64,000 nt of DNA from Toxorhynchites rutilus septentrionalis. Its lineage: Eukaryota > Arthropoda > Insecta > Diptera > Culicidae. Every line of letters begins with the position of its first letter. The first letter of the stretch is position 1. Shown one piece after another: positions 11,349 through 22,975 of this stretch. Under the pieces are notes generated by a model. It was not told the origin of the DNA. It saw only the letters and a list, made by a program, of their open reading frames with translations, and searched no databases. Location of the stretch: contig NC_073744.1 of assembly GCF_029784135.1 (NCBI RefSeq), positions 64,802,593 through 64,866,592 of the forward strand. The letters are read 5' to 3'. The position numbers were made by a program, and so were the translations under genes.

Positions 11349-12315
11349 AAAAATCCATTACTAACGAATTCGACTATTACGCGAAAACATTTCGAATCGA
11401 TCGCAATCACGTTTCTCATGTTTGGTGATCATTAAACTCTGAGCAGTATCTTCTGTTGACAAGGTTTACTAGAGTTTATCATTCAACTCCTCGTAGTAGT
11501 GTTTACAGTGAAAGACTGTTCTCTAAAATTGGTCCGGTAAACGAAGCAAAGCGTAATTGGTCGGTCCGAGAGCTTTGTTTTGCGATTTGGGATTGGAATA
11601 CTGCAGCAGGATCGCCCGAAGCAATTATTTTTAATTTTAGGTTATGATTTCTGTGCTTATGATTTTTATTGCTGACTACAAAAAGACGGTATATCATATA
11701 TTCATCTAGATGAAATCGTACTGGCAACTCTGCATAGGATCCTCTTAACTGTTATAATTCATTTGGAGTAAACCAGCGATGCCAGGTTTGAAGACATGTC
11801 TTCATTTTGAAAACATTTGACTTACTGTGAAGACATATTGAAGACATTATGAAATCTTTGAAGACTTTTCAGTAGATAGCGTACGTGGGTTTTCGAGGGA
11901 TATTATTTTCATGAAATTCAAACTATTGGCTGTAAATGTCGTCAAAAGAAGTAGGGCATTCGTTCGCTTTTTTATCAGTGTCACTTGTTTACTTTTGTTC
12001 TTAGTAATCAATGGAGACTTTTGTCTCGGGGTCATTCACTTGCCTTTTTTTCAAACTTTTCAAAGCATAAAATCCACAAGCACATAAAATGAATTCAACA
12101 ACAAAGTGACTTTTACTGCAAATTTTAGAAAACTTCAAGAAATCAAGCGGTCTGATTACATGCTGTCTCTAGAAGACATTAGTTTATTTGCGCTTGAGAA
12201 TTCATTGTATTTTTATTATTTTGGGCCTATACTATACAATAGATTAACATAGATCTTTCGAATGACCACTTCATAAATCGAAAGTTTTCCGGTTACATAC
12301 CGCCTTAATAATTAG

Positions 12316-12892
12316 CGGGACACGATAGGACTCAACACTTATAGTTCTTACAAACGTAAAAGGATATTTAATTTACCTTTTTTTGTCGACCGGTTTCGGG
12401 CTCGATACTGCCCATCTATAGGACGATGTCAGGGACAAAAAAATAAATATCCTTTTACGTTTGTAAGAACTATACTACCGTTCTACGCATAGTTGTCCCA
12501 TGTTACTTTTTGACGATTCTGTACGCCTTGTTAGCGAATGTCTAATAACAATGAGATTTATATTCTGCGAAGGTGTTGCAGATCACTCATTTCTTCATAG
12601 AACGATGTTTCTATGCATAATCTTTTGGAAAAACACCAAAAAAAATATTTTTTGTTCCCAGTATATCAAAAAACAACATCAAGTTCAATTGTCCCATGTT
12701 GATATTCTAGGCATAACAGTCCCACCATTAATTATAAAAAACCCGGTGCATTGTTTAATTGAAATGCTTAAAACTTTTGGTAGACAAATATGCGAGAAAA
12801 CTTTGATTGCGTTTTACTCAGTTGCTGATTTTGGAACATGGGACAACTATGCGTTGAACGGCAGTATAAGTGTTGTGTCCTATCGCGTCCCG
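12316..12892. mobile_element. TIR MITE, 577 bp, itself interrupted
   Basis: The left arm CGGGACACGATAGGACTCAA...CTTATA continues after the inner insert as CTACCGTTCTACGCATAGTT...CCCATGTT. The right arm (12836-12892) is its inverted copy with a few mismatches. The arms total about 57 bp once the insert is removed. The open frame at 12500-12973 crosses the right TIR and matches nothing, so it is not called. Confidence 0.7.
12343..12470. mobile_element. 128-bp MITE with TATA target duplication, inside the 577-bp MITE
   Basis: A 31-bp perfect inverted repeat (12340-12370 and 12444-12474) encloses a centre with GACCGGTTTCGGGCTCG. TATA flanks both sides. The matching right TIR of the host MITE has a single uninterrupted TATA at this position, so the insertion site and its 4-bp duplication can be read directly. 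Confidence 0.75.
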
Positions 12893-13997
12893 TGTGTAGT
12901 GTGTGTACAATTTTTTATTATGTTAGCTCAATATAAAAAAAAAGAGTTAATAATTAGTTTATGTTTAGTTTAAGTATTAGTATTATGATATGGTTTTAGT
13001 TACAACCAAAACTTCAAAGCAGAAAAAAACAAATGGAGTTATCACAGTTTCATTTTTGTGGAAGAACTGTGGCTATATTTGTTTAATCAACGGCTTATCA
13101 AGCCAATTATCATTTCTAGTCTCATAACATTTAGTTCGCAGTTGTGCAATATAGTCGTGATACACTTCAAAACCTTAAGGTAAGTTCAATGAAATGTGCT
13201 ATAATACAATGCCAATTAAAATAAACCTTAAATATGCTATCAAACTGTTCAGAATTAAGTTATGAATTTCAGTTTCCTCCGATATGATTGTGAAGATATT
13301 GAAAAAAATTACCTGGCATCCCTGATCTTAACTGTTATAATTGATTCGGAGTAAACAGCTGTCAATGACGCTTTGATAACGAGAATTACACCACTACTAC
13401 CGGCATTGGGATTAAACAAAGGAATTCATTATTTACGTCTGCAGCCAAACAAAAATACGCCTCAACTGTTTACCGTTCAGTAGGGGTTCAGTGGGTATCG
13501 GCACGAAATACTCGGCGCGGGTTTATGGGGAAAATCTGTACTATTTAAAATAATTGATTGATCAATTGTTTCGGCTCATCCGCGATTACTTTTGCGGGAA
13601 CAAGAGTAAAGTGATTCAACGATACGCATTAAATGCAGCAATACGTGATAGTGCTTGTGGTGTGTTAAGTCGAATATGTGCAAAGTTTGGGAAGGTATGC
13701 GATAAGCGAAAATTAATATATGCCGAATCAAGCTAGTTGTTTTTTTTCTCTATGCGATTAAATGCAAATTGGATCGATAATGCTGCATTTCTTTTCGCTC
13801 TTGTGCTAATGTTCGCAGAAAGAAATATGGATCGATGAATTATGACTGTCGGGAGTGAGAGAAAATATGAATAAACTCTAGAGTTCCCCGACGTATTCTC
13901 GCGATAAAAATGCAAAAAATGTTGTAAGTGTTTATTGAACGAGACTAGTGCAAAATATTATGGTTTGAAATTGAGATAAAATAGTTTTGGTTCAATG

Positions 13998-14158
13998 TGC
14001 TCCCGTGGCCGAGTGGTTAGTGTTTCACATGTTCATTATCATGTTCATACTCCTTCTTTTTCTTTGTTTTTAAGAGGCTTTAAACTTTGTAGTTCATTCG
14101 CCTCTAACATGTTCATATTCATTCTGGGTTCGGTTTTAATTCCCGTTCTGGGCGGGGA
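13998..14158 (+). mobile_element. tRNA-derived SINE head with a retroposed insert
   Basis: TGCTCCCGTGGCCGAGTGGTTAG gives a type-2 tRNA-like box A, and GGGTTCGGTTTTAATTCCCG gives box B followed by a GC-rich end. The box distance is stretched by a 70-bp insert (14037-14106). A true tRNA is unlikely because box B is degenerate and there is no anticodon arm. Confidence 0.6.
14037..14106 (-). mobile_element. 70-bp retroposed unit with 10-bp target duplication
   Basis: Flanked by ACATGTTCAT at 14027-14036 and 14107-14116. On the minus strand it begins TAGAGGCGAATGAACT, exactly where the unit at 5936 begins, and shares its first 45 bp before a different A-rich tail. Confidence 0.7.
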
Positions 14159-14376
14159 TTTAGAATACATTTGACATAGAGATATCAACTAAGCACAGGA
14201 ATTCGCCTATAATTGTAATTCGATTTTATTCGAATACAAACAGCGAAGATTGTAGAACAAGTAAATAATTTAACGAATAAAGTAGGTATGTTTTCTGGAT
14301 TTTATTCACTTCTTACGCTATGTTCCAAACGCAACAAACTGAAACAAAGGAGAGGAGATGGCTTGAAAGATGTTGA

Positions 14377-14946
14377 ACCCATTAACGGGTACCGGCATCT
14401 ATATTGCCACCAACGATTTTATTTTTTTCTCTAATAAATTTTCACTTCTAAACCTTATGTGATAACTTGTTCTAATGTCTAGCAACATGCCTAATTTTCC
14501 AAAGCGCGAAAAATCAAAAAACTATTCATTTTGGAGCCATTTTTGTGTTATCAATTCCCAATTTAGAGCAGCAAGACCAAATTTACCGTAAAGTTATTGA
14601 AAAACAGTCATTTTGTTGAAGTTTTCAATACATATGAACTGTCTAGGACCTGTTGAGTCTGATCTTCAATGTTATTAGTTGTTATTGTTGGTTAGTTTCA
14701 AAAATCAAAATCTCAAATACAAAAACAACATTTTTACCATCAAGTGTTTTCTGCTAGACGGACAGATGGCATCTACATTGCCGCCAACATTTTGCACTAA
14801 CCGGGCAGTGGCAACTATATTGCCACCATTTTTTTCAATGTTTTTGATTGTTTTGTGTATTGAAAAAAAAAATATTTTGTGTATTTTTGTCGTTGTATTG
14901 GAGTTTGCGTTGATTACATGCCTAGTTCTCAAGGCCCGTTAAAGGG
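14377..14946. mobile_element. TTAA-type MITE candidate
   Basis: The left end is TTGA then ACCCATTAACGGG; the right end is CCCGTTAAAGGG then TTAA. Inside, the phrase CTATATTGCCACCAA recurs three times with changes (14398, 14769, 14813). The left target copy is TTGA rather than TTAA, and one base is extra, so boundaries are approximate. Confidence 0.5.
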
Positions 14947-15341
14947 TTAAAGGATTATATTTTTTTTTGTACTAAATTTATTTTCAAATGGCTCAGCAAC
15001 ATTAAGTAACAATGAGCCGAGTTAATGAATAGGAAAAAGCCTATTTGAGTAGAACAATTCCAATGTTCTTTCTCAAAAAGGCATAAAAACCCTATTATCT
15101 TTTCGTAAATTGTTACAATATGGATAATGACAAAATTCACAATAACATAATAATATATGCTTCTTGTTTAAGCTTCTTGTTACAGAGATGTCCATCTCCT
15201 AGGAACTTGCTATCTCCTTGGGACTGAGGAAGGGATGAAAATCTGCTCACTTTTCGAATTCTGAAGAAGAAAGTTGCAATAGAGAAAAGGAAACGCTAAT
15301 AATAAAAATCAAAACAATAAAGGAAAACTAAACATATATAT

Positions 15342-18300
15342 TCATATTTGAAAGTGTATGGATTTGAGAAAATCATAAATTAAAGAAATAGCATCAATAT
15401 TACGAGTAGCCAGAACGTCGCGAATCGGAAAATTAAGTGGCATTCCCTTATTGCGAAAATTTTCTATTAAAGATAACCTGTCATTTTGAAACTCAGAACA
15501 AAAGCACACAATATGATCAATATCCTGATATCCTATACCACACACGCATAGGTTACTATCACTGATGTTAATTCGAAAAAGATGTGCATTCGAAGAATAA
15601 TGGTTAGACATGAGTCTGCACACTACCCGTATAAAATCACGAGAAAAATTATACCCTTTAAACCATGGTTTGAGAGAAACCCTAGGAATGATAGAATATA
15701 GCCATCGGCCTTTATCACTACTATTCCAACTTGACTGCCAAGATACAAGTGCCCGTTCACGAGGAAAATGAAGATATTCATCGAAAGTAATAGGCCTATA
15801 GAATAAGTCTCTTTCCATAGCGCCCTTCTTAGCAAGAAAGTCTGCTTTCTCATTTCCTGGTATCGAACAATGAGACGGAATCCATACAAAAGTGATATTA
15901 AATGAACTAGTTATCAGAGCACTTAAAAGTTGATGGATTTCAGATAAGAAATACGACGCATATCTAGTTCTCACTGAACGGAGTACCTCTAAAGAGCTGA
16001 GACTATCAGAAAAAATAAAAAAGTGATCTGGGGCCAAGGTCTGAATATGGAGTAAGGCCATGTATATTGCAGCCAATTCTGCAACAAACACCGAACAAGG
16101 TAAACTAAGCCTACGGAAAGTGAAGAAGTTGATATTGAATATACCAAAGCCTGTGGATCCATTAAGACAAGATCCATCAGTAAAAAAAGATTTGGTTGGG
16201 TCAATATGTTTATACCTTGACAGGAATATCGCAGGTATAACTAAATGGCGGAGATCATCTGAAATATTATGCACATAATCCTTCATTGACAGGTCAATAG
16301 TAATAGAGGAATTGAACAAAATTGAAGGAATGATCTGGAAACCAGATAAAGTAGATGGACTTTCCAAAGTCATAAATTCATGATATAGAGACATTCGCCT
16401 AGATCGAAAGCCTGAGTTCAACATTTTTTCAAAGTTTGCTATCACCTTCGGATTAAGTGTTTCACACCGTATTAAAAAACGGAATGATAACTCGAAAAAA
16501 CGTACCGAAAGAGGAAGTATACCAGCTAGAAATTCTAGGCTCATTGTATGTGTTGACTGCATACAACCTAGAGCAATACGCAAACAGCGATATTGAATCC
16601 TTTCCAGATGCAAAATATGGGAACAGGCAGCGGACCTGAAGCAAAAACTACCATACTCCATAACAGATAAAATGGTTGTTTTATACAACCTAATCAAATC
16701 CTCAGGATGAGCTCCCCACCAAGTTCCTGTTATGGATCGAAGAAAATTTATTCTTTTCTGACATTTTTGTTTCAAGTAGCCTATGTGTTTACCCCATGTT
16801 CCTTTGGAGTCAAACACAACACCTAAATACTTGAATGACATCCAGCGACGAATAGGTCTATCCAAAAGTTTAAGCTGTATTTGTGCAGTATTATGTTTTC
16901 TTGAGAATACAACCATCTCTGTCTTCTCAGTAGAAAATTCAATACCCAATCTACAGGCCCAATCAACCAAATTGTTAAGAGAATCTTGCAAAGGATTATG
17001 AAGATCGGTGCTGTCTTTGCCCATTACCGATACTACACAATCATCTGCAAACTGTCTCAAAGTACAATTTCCCGATAAACAAACATCAATATCATTTACA
17101 TAGAAGTTGTAAAGAATTGGACTAAGACATGAGCCTTGAGGAAGACCCATGTAGCTAATGCGTAAAACTGACGAAGAACCATGAGAAAAACTCATATGTT
17201 TTTCACGCATTAGGTTAAACAGAAAACTATTTAATTTCTGGGAAAACCCATTTCGACGAAGTTTTTGAAAAAGAACTTCAATGGAAACAGAATCAAACGC
17301 ACCTTTGATATCTAGGAACACTGATGCCATTTGTTGCTTACTACACAAGGCAAAGTCAACCTCTGATGAAAGAAGCGCAAGACAATCATTGGTTCCTTTG
17401 CCTCTACGAAACCCGAACTGCGAAGGCGAGAGAAGAATATTAGATTCAACCCAGCTGTCTAAACGATGGAGAATCATTTTTTTGCGAATGCAAGATAGCA
17501 TTGCAATTGGTCTATAAGAATTATAATCAGACGCAGGTTTACCAGGTTTCAGAATAGCTATAACTTTAATTTGTCGCCACTCATGCGGAACAATATTCTG
17601 CTCAAGGAAAGCATTGAACAGTTTCAACAAACGTCTCTTCGCATTATCAGGTAGATTTTTCAACAAATTAAATTTGATCCTATCTGACCCTGGAGCCGTG
17701 TTGTTGCAAGAAAGAAGAGCAAGAGAAAAATCAGTCATACTGAACGGAGGCTCAACATCATCAGATGTCTCTAAGAAGGGAGAAGGTGCGGGGGCTGAGT
17801 CTGGACATATCTTCTTGGCAAAGTCAAAAATCCACCTTTCTGAATATTCAACTTCTTCATTTGAATGAGATGAATTTCTCATTTGTCTGGCAACTCTCCA
17901 AAGAGTGCTCAAGGAAGTCTCTCGTGAAAGCCCATTTACAAAATGACGGCAATAGCCTATCTTTTTAGCTTTAACCCTTTCACGACCACGGGGACGCCGA
18001 TGTCCCAAGCAAAAATCATGGATTAATTAAATATTCACGTAACCATTGTAAATTATTTTTTTATTTTAATATTTCGGAATGTACCTTTTTATTATTTTTA
18101 CTGGCAATACATAATAGCGACCATAGGGACATATTTGTGCCATAAATTTAACAAAAAAAAAGGTAAAAGTTTTTTGAATTTTTAGTATAAATTATGTTTT
18201 TAGGGTGCCTATTGATTCATAACATATAGCTAAATTGATTTAATAAGGTACCGTAACCTTATGGTCCTGAAAGGGTTAATGAAGCTTTTGAATTTACGCT

Positions 18301-19294
18301 CCAGATAAATGTAGTTATCATAACGTTCACGGGTGCCCAATTTTCGCCAATCCTTGAACGCATTCGATTTATCTTTATAGAGATTTGTACATTCTTGGTC
18401 CCACCATAGATTAGGAGGACGTCTACGAAACGAATTACCAGGAAAGCGCTTCGCCTGAGCATCAATAGCACTGTCAAGAATTAAACCAGTTAGAAAATTA
18501 TATTCTTCTAGCGGGGGTAACTCATGAACTAATGCCACCGATTCTGAAATAATTGAAGAAAATCTCTTCCAATCAATGTTTCTAGATAAATCATGCTGAA
18601 TATGTGTTGTTTCAGACGATTTTGAATTATTTGAAATGGAAATAGTGATTGGCAAATGATCACTTCCATGTGGATCTTGGATGACATTCCAATAACAATC
18701 TAAAGAAAAAGAGGAAGAACACAGGGACAAATCTAAGCAACTAGTGCGGCCTGAAGATGGAGCAATTCTTGTTACATCACCTGTATTCAAAATTGCCATG
18801 TTGAAGTCCTCACAAAGATCATAAATCAAATTGGCCCTTCGATCATCAAAAGACTCACCCCATCCAATTCCATGAGAGTTGAAATCTCCCAAAATAAGAT
18901 TAGGTTGCGGTAAAAGTTCAACAATATTCACAAGATTTCTATAATTAAGCATAGTTCTTGGAGGAATATAAATAGAAGCAATGCATAAATCTTTACCCTT
19001 GATACGTGCCTGACACGCAATAATTTCAATTCCTGTGACTAAAGGCAGGGGAATCCTGTAAAATGGGTAGCATTTTCTAATACCTATGAGAACTCCTCCA
19101 TAGGAATCATTGCGGTCTAAACGGATAATATTGAAATCATGGATGTTTAACACATTGTCCGAACGAAGCCATGTCTCAGAAAGAGCAAACGCATCACAAT
19201 TAAAAAAATGGAGCATTTGCTTGAAAGAATCAAGTTTAGGAATGATACTTCTACAATTCCACTGCAAAATAGAGGATTTTCCTGGCTCATCCAA
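15342..19294 (-). pseudogene. LINE ORF2 (endonuclease-RT-RNase H), split by a MITE
   Basis: The first part (19294-18280) is the endonuclease: ILQWNCRSIIPK, LILGDFNSHGIGW and SDHLPITI. The second part, in a frame opening at 18008, begins inside the MITE and is 888 codons long. It has YRPIAML at residue 165, FLDIKGAFDS with catalytic D233, GLPQGSCLSP, FADD at 320-323, then RNase H with D611, E644, D668 and D723 (FTDGS, AELAAI, SDSLSS, NEKAD) and CVCG...H...C near the end. The break is the 301-bp MITE at 17975-18275. Relative to the copy at 45008, nine bases are missing in the conserved KLLEKMI motif (here KKMI). Otherwise it is open to the end, so the copy looks young. Confidence 0.88.
17975..18275. 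mobile_element. 301-bp piggyBac-type MITE, TTAA target, inside LINE ORF2
   Basis: TTAA flanks both sides (17971-17974 and 18276-18279). The termini CCCTTTCACGACCA and TGGTCCTGAAAGGG form a 14-bp TIR with one mismatch. TTAA plus CCC termini is typical of piggyBac derivatives. The paralogous LINE at 45008 has an uninterrupted single TTAA at 45063-45066 in the same codon context, a natural empty site. Confidence 0.88.
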
Positions 19295-19362
19295 TAAATT
19301 AGATATTGAAATTAATGATCGAGAGGAGGGGCCATTTTGAAGTCATTTGTTTAGCTATCTGG

Positions 19363-20718
19363 CTAATAGAAGGAAGCCAAGCAAAAATTAAACCTTTCAT
19401 TGAATCTGATATTCCGAAAAAAATCAAGAATCCATTGAATAATTGATGAAAAGGATATACCTCCTGAAAAAGATGAGGATTCAGGAACCGATTGAGAAGT
19501 AAATTGAGAATGGCTTGACAATTCAGGGAATTGAACATCATAATTTGAAGATCTCCAATCAGGAGGGTTATTCTTGGGTGGAGCAGAATAATTAGAAGAT
19601 TCTGGATTATTAGAGATCAATCCTCTTTTTTTAGATGGCTTAGATGAAGAAGCAATTTTTCTCTTCCTGACTCTTCCTGTGATTACTGGATCAAATTGAG
19701 AATCCGAATCATCATCCTCTGATAAAACAGAGAAAGGATTTTCTGAAGCCTCGGGTACCTGAGGTGAAGCTGCCTTGAGCATATCAGCGAAGGATCGATT
19801 AGAACGATCCTTAAGTGATTGCTTGAGTTTCATCGAACGTAATTTGTATTTCGGACAATCCTTAATTGTATGAGGAACATCTCCACAAAAAATACATTTA
19901 TCAACATCTTTGTTACAAGTGACTTCGTCATGGTCGTCTCCACATTTTGAGCATTTCGTTTTATTACAACAGTAGGTTTTAGTGTGACCTAACTGATTGC
20001 AATTTAAGCAAGTCATTATTTTAGGAATATATAACCGAACTGGAAGACGAAGTTTGTCAATAAGCACATAATTTGGAAGTGCTGTGCCTTCGAAGGAAAT
20101 TCTAAAAGAGCCAGAAGGATAATACTTTTTTTCTGTACCCTCAGATTTCAAAGAGTTCAGAGATCTCACCTCCAAAACTTTAGCATGTGGAATATTTGCA
20201 TTGTGGAAGATACCCTTAGCTTTTACAAAATCTTGAAGTTGAAGAGATTTTTCCGTAACTACACCATCGAATTCAACAATGTGAGCCGGAATATAAACTC
20301 TATATTCATTAGTGAACAAAGAATTTTTCACTATCGCGTTAGCGTCTTTGTAATTTGAGAGCACAACACGAAGTTTATCTTTATTGACTTTCGTCATTTC
20401 TAAGACACCTGAGTAGTTAGACGTCAGGTCTTTGCAAATTTGAGATACTCTTAGAGGTTTCCCTTTCGGACGGAAAAATACCACCCAACGGTTTTTCGAT
20501 GATGCCGGGGCGTTCTGGTATTGTCTAATACGTGGAAGTTGAGCAGAATTAGGCAGAGATTGTGTCGAAGAGTGAGGAACAGAGTCACTATTTGGCACAG
20601 ACGAAGAGTTTGACTGGGATTGTTTTTGTTTTTTTCCTGAAGAAACCGTAAAATCATCTGGAGGAGGGTCTAAGACCCTCATTTCAGCATCGGAGGGTTC
20701 ATTACCCTCCATTTTCAA
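19363..20718 (-). CDS. LINE ORF1, gag-like RNA-binding protein
   Basis: This 451-residue protein starts with an acidic then Ser/Gln-rich tail. It continues with a basic domain (residues 75-230) and three zinc knuckles: C237-C240-H245-C250, C256-C259-H263-C268 and C275-C278-H283-C288. A Ser/Pro-rich C-terminus follows. In LINEs such a protein coats the element RNA to form the retrotransposition particle. It is uninterrupted and ends 68 bp before the ORF2 ATG on the same strand. No stop or frameshift is seen. Its fellow LINE copies in this window lack ORF1. Confidence 0.85.
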   Translation of the reverse strand: MKMEGNEPSDAEMRVLDPPPDDFTVSSGKKQKQSQSNSSSVPNSDSVPHSSTQSLPNSAQLPRIRQYQNAPASSKNRWVVFFRPKGKPLRVSQICKDLTSNYSGVLEMTKVNKDKLRVVLSNYKDANAIVKNSLFTNEYRVYIPAHIVEFDGVVTEKSLQLQDFVKAKGIFHNANIPHAKVLEVRSLNSLKSEGTEKKYYPSGSFRISFEGTALPNYVLIDKLRLPVRLYIPKIMTCLNCNQLGHTKTYCCNKTKCSKCGDDHDEVTCNKDVDKCIFCGDVPHTIKDCPKYKLRSMKLKQSLKDRSNRSFADMLKAASPQVPEASENPFSVLSEDDDSDSQFDPVITGRVRKRKIASSSKPSKKRGLISNNPESSNYSAPPKNNPPDWRSSNYDVQFPELSSHSQFTSQSVPESSSFSGGISFSSIIQWILDFFRNIRFNERFNFCLASFY

Positions 20719-20950
20719 AAAAAAAGAGTCGAAAGAGTCGTAAAAATGAGAGAGAAGATTCTTTAGAACACGTAAATATTAAATGATAAAATTAAAAAAA
20801 AAATAATAATAATAAAATGAAATATGTGTATGTATATGTATATGTATATGTATACGTATGCGTGAAAGAAAAATAAAACGAAAACTTATCTTAAATGTAT
20901 CTAGATGAATGATAGAGAACTTCTAAAATCCTTGAAGCGGGTCCAATGGC

Positions 20951-21449
20951 AACTTCACACTCAAAAAAAAACTTGAAAAAATATTCCGACTTCAAGAAAA
21001 TTCCTTTCTTTCAGTATATCGTCCCGGCTTCTTTCGAAATACCGTCAAAAATAGTCTTGAATATAACTGAAAATCACAGAAAAAAAGGAACGGAAAATAC
21101 GTTTTTATTCGTGATGATTTGAAATATACGTCACCTTATTCCCAAGGCTTGCTGCTATATCAAGGATTATATGTTGATAGAGATTCTGTTGGAATGTTTA
21201 TTGCCGAACAAACGTACCGATTTTGATTGTTCCGTCTTTTTATCAATTTGTACCGTATTTTGAGTGTACAAAAAAATCTTATATTCTCTTATATTCCAAT
21301 ACCATTATCCTCAATAATTTTATTCGAATGAACATCTGATGAATGAATGGAATTTAAATTTTTGTATTCGCAGGAATCTCACACAATTGTCTTCAACATG
21401 CAATCGATATTGGAAGCTCCGTTATAAAACTTTATAAATATCATATTTA
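20951..21449. other. Intergenic AT-rich DNA
   Basis: No gene, TIR or RNA signal could be recognised between the LINE 5' end and the MITE at 21450. Confidence 0.3.
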
Positions 21450-21565
21450 CACCCAGGTTTTTTTTACGCGGAGGATACGTACCTCGTAAAAAATCCGCGT
21501 TAATTGGAAAATATGCGTAAAAAACCACGTTAATTGGGAAATCTACGTAAAAAAAAACCTGGGTG
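21450..21565. mobile_element. 116-bp relative of the CACCCAGG element
   Basis: It begins CACCCAGGTTTTTTTTACGC after TA and ends AAACCTGGGTG. It has the same 'CGCGTTAATTGG' modules as 6345-6933 but almost no interior. The right target dinucleotide is AT rather than TA. Confidence 0.65.
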
Positions 21566-22398
21566 ATTCATTTAGAAAAATTGAAGAGTTTTTATGATTT
21601 CGTTGAGCAAGATAAAACACGATTCCTTTCTCTTGGACCTTCTATCTAGAGGATTCTTAGTATTTTTGGAAGAGTGCACTCTTATTTTCGTTCACATGAA
21701 GAGACGATGTATTTGTCACTGATATTACTGTTATTTTTTATGACCTTATTAGAATTCTTATCAGCGTCAAATCATCTTCAACTCGATTATCCCCAAGGTT
21801 CCAAGCTTCAAACCATGGTTCAAAAGTCTTCAACATAAAAGGAAAAAAATATATCTGATTAGTGAGGAGCAAAATGGTCTTGGAAGTTCAGTTGATTCAG
21901 ATGAACACAGTAAACGAAATCTGTGAATAATTTTACGATACTGCGTTGTAGTATAGTAAAAAATTAAAAGTTAGTCTAGTAAACACAAAACAGTATAAAT
22001 GGATTTTATTAAAGTCCATTCCTAGCAGACCATTCAACGTGGAAACATGTTGTTTAATGAGTTCACAACAACTAAAATGGTGGAACTAATAATCCTTGCC
22101 AGTTGTAAATCGTTGGGTGCAAATATTATGAGAAGTGCAACATGGATTTCTGTAGTGTAACTTAGTTTACTTATTATATTTTATGTGTGCCTAGTAGTAC
22201 CGCATCAGTTGGGATGATTTTTCCATTATAAATGTGCGCAACAGAAAAGTCACGACTCAATATTGAAATCATAAATAATTGTCAAATAGAACTTTTATTT
22301 GGATTGTGACAAAATTTATGAGAAAATTCATAATTATCATAATTATTCATAATTATCTAAATATTCTTTCCTGGTAGAGAACAAAGCAGGTACATATA

Positions 22399-22571
22399 CA
22401 GCCATTCCAGGCCAAAGCGTTATAGCGCTTCTCAGATATTCTTCAAAATTGGTTGTTTTGTTCCTTATCGCATAATATTAGGCCCGTTTTTTTTTCATTA
22501 GGTTGGTCCGAAAAATCAATTTTCCCAATTTTATCCCAAAAACTTCAGGTCGGTTTGGCATAGAATGACTG
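22399..22571. mobile_element. TA-flanked MITE, CAGCCATTCCA termini, 173 bp
   Basis: The left end CAGCCATTCCAGGCCAAAG and the right end TTTGGCATAGAATGACTG are inverted copies, with TA outside each. Relatives are at 60193-60712 (complete) and 26130-26634 (one end). Confidence 0.65.
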
Positions 22572-22975
22572 TAAAAAAATGTTTAATTGTTTGGTTTTAT
22601 TCTCGACTTCATTCACTCAATGAAATGAAAAAAATGGGGTTTGCTTTTTTTTTGCTTACGTGTCCCGTTTTTAGTCCGGAACTATTTGGTCACCCTAGTT
22701 ATTGTCCAACTATTGCGTGCTCAATACACGTCTCTATCATGTAGAGACTGCTATTATTAAATTATGTGAACGAATATCATTATATTGATATTGAGTACCG
22801 TTTTGTTTCAAATTCCGAAAACTTAAGCTTTGTTGGTCATTAAACAGTGTCAAAATGGTACTATTTCGCGAAATTAATTTGAGTTTAGAGCCTTTGAAAA
22901 TCCATTCCCACTCTCGAACAAAGATTAATTTTGTTAGCGCAAACATCAAATGGACTAAAAACGCTTATCACTTAA

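Larger units (their letters stand above)
11774..13324. mobile_element. hAT-like non-autonomous element carrying nested MITEs
   Basis: The ends are inverted: CAGCGATGCCAGGT at 11774 and ACCTGGCATCCCTG ending at 13324. Next to the left end are repeated 'GAAGACAT' motifs. No transposase is visible. The flanks are near-identical 32-bp direct repeats (11742-11773 and 13325-13356, 3 mismatches), longer than the 8 bp expected of hAT. It contains the TIR element at 12316-12892. Confidence 0.55.
15150..20950 (-). mobile_element. Near-complete RNase H-bearing LINE (probably I clade)
   Basis: This holds a 5' region, ORF1 (20718-19363), ORF2 (19294-15342, interrupted by a MITE) and a 3' UTR. ORF1 with three CCHC knuckles and ORF2 with apurinic endonuclease, RT, RNase H and a C-terminal Cys/His knuckle fit the I group; LOA is a less likely alternative. 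The outer ends are estimates, as no TSD was found. A (GTATAT)n-like run lies at 20823-20864 in the 5' region. Confidence 0.8.

Noticed and set aside
12500..12973. 157-codon open frame
   Set aside because: It runs through the right TIR of a MITE, matches no family and has no conserved start.
13998..14158. Functional tRNA-Ser or tRNA-Leu gene
   Set aside because: Box B is degenerate and a 70-bp retroposed insert separates the boxes.
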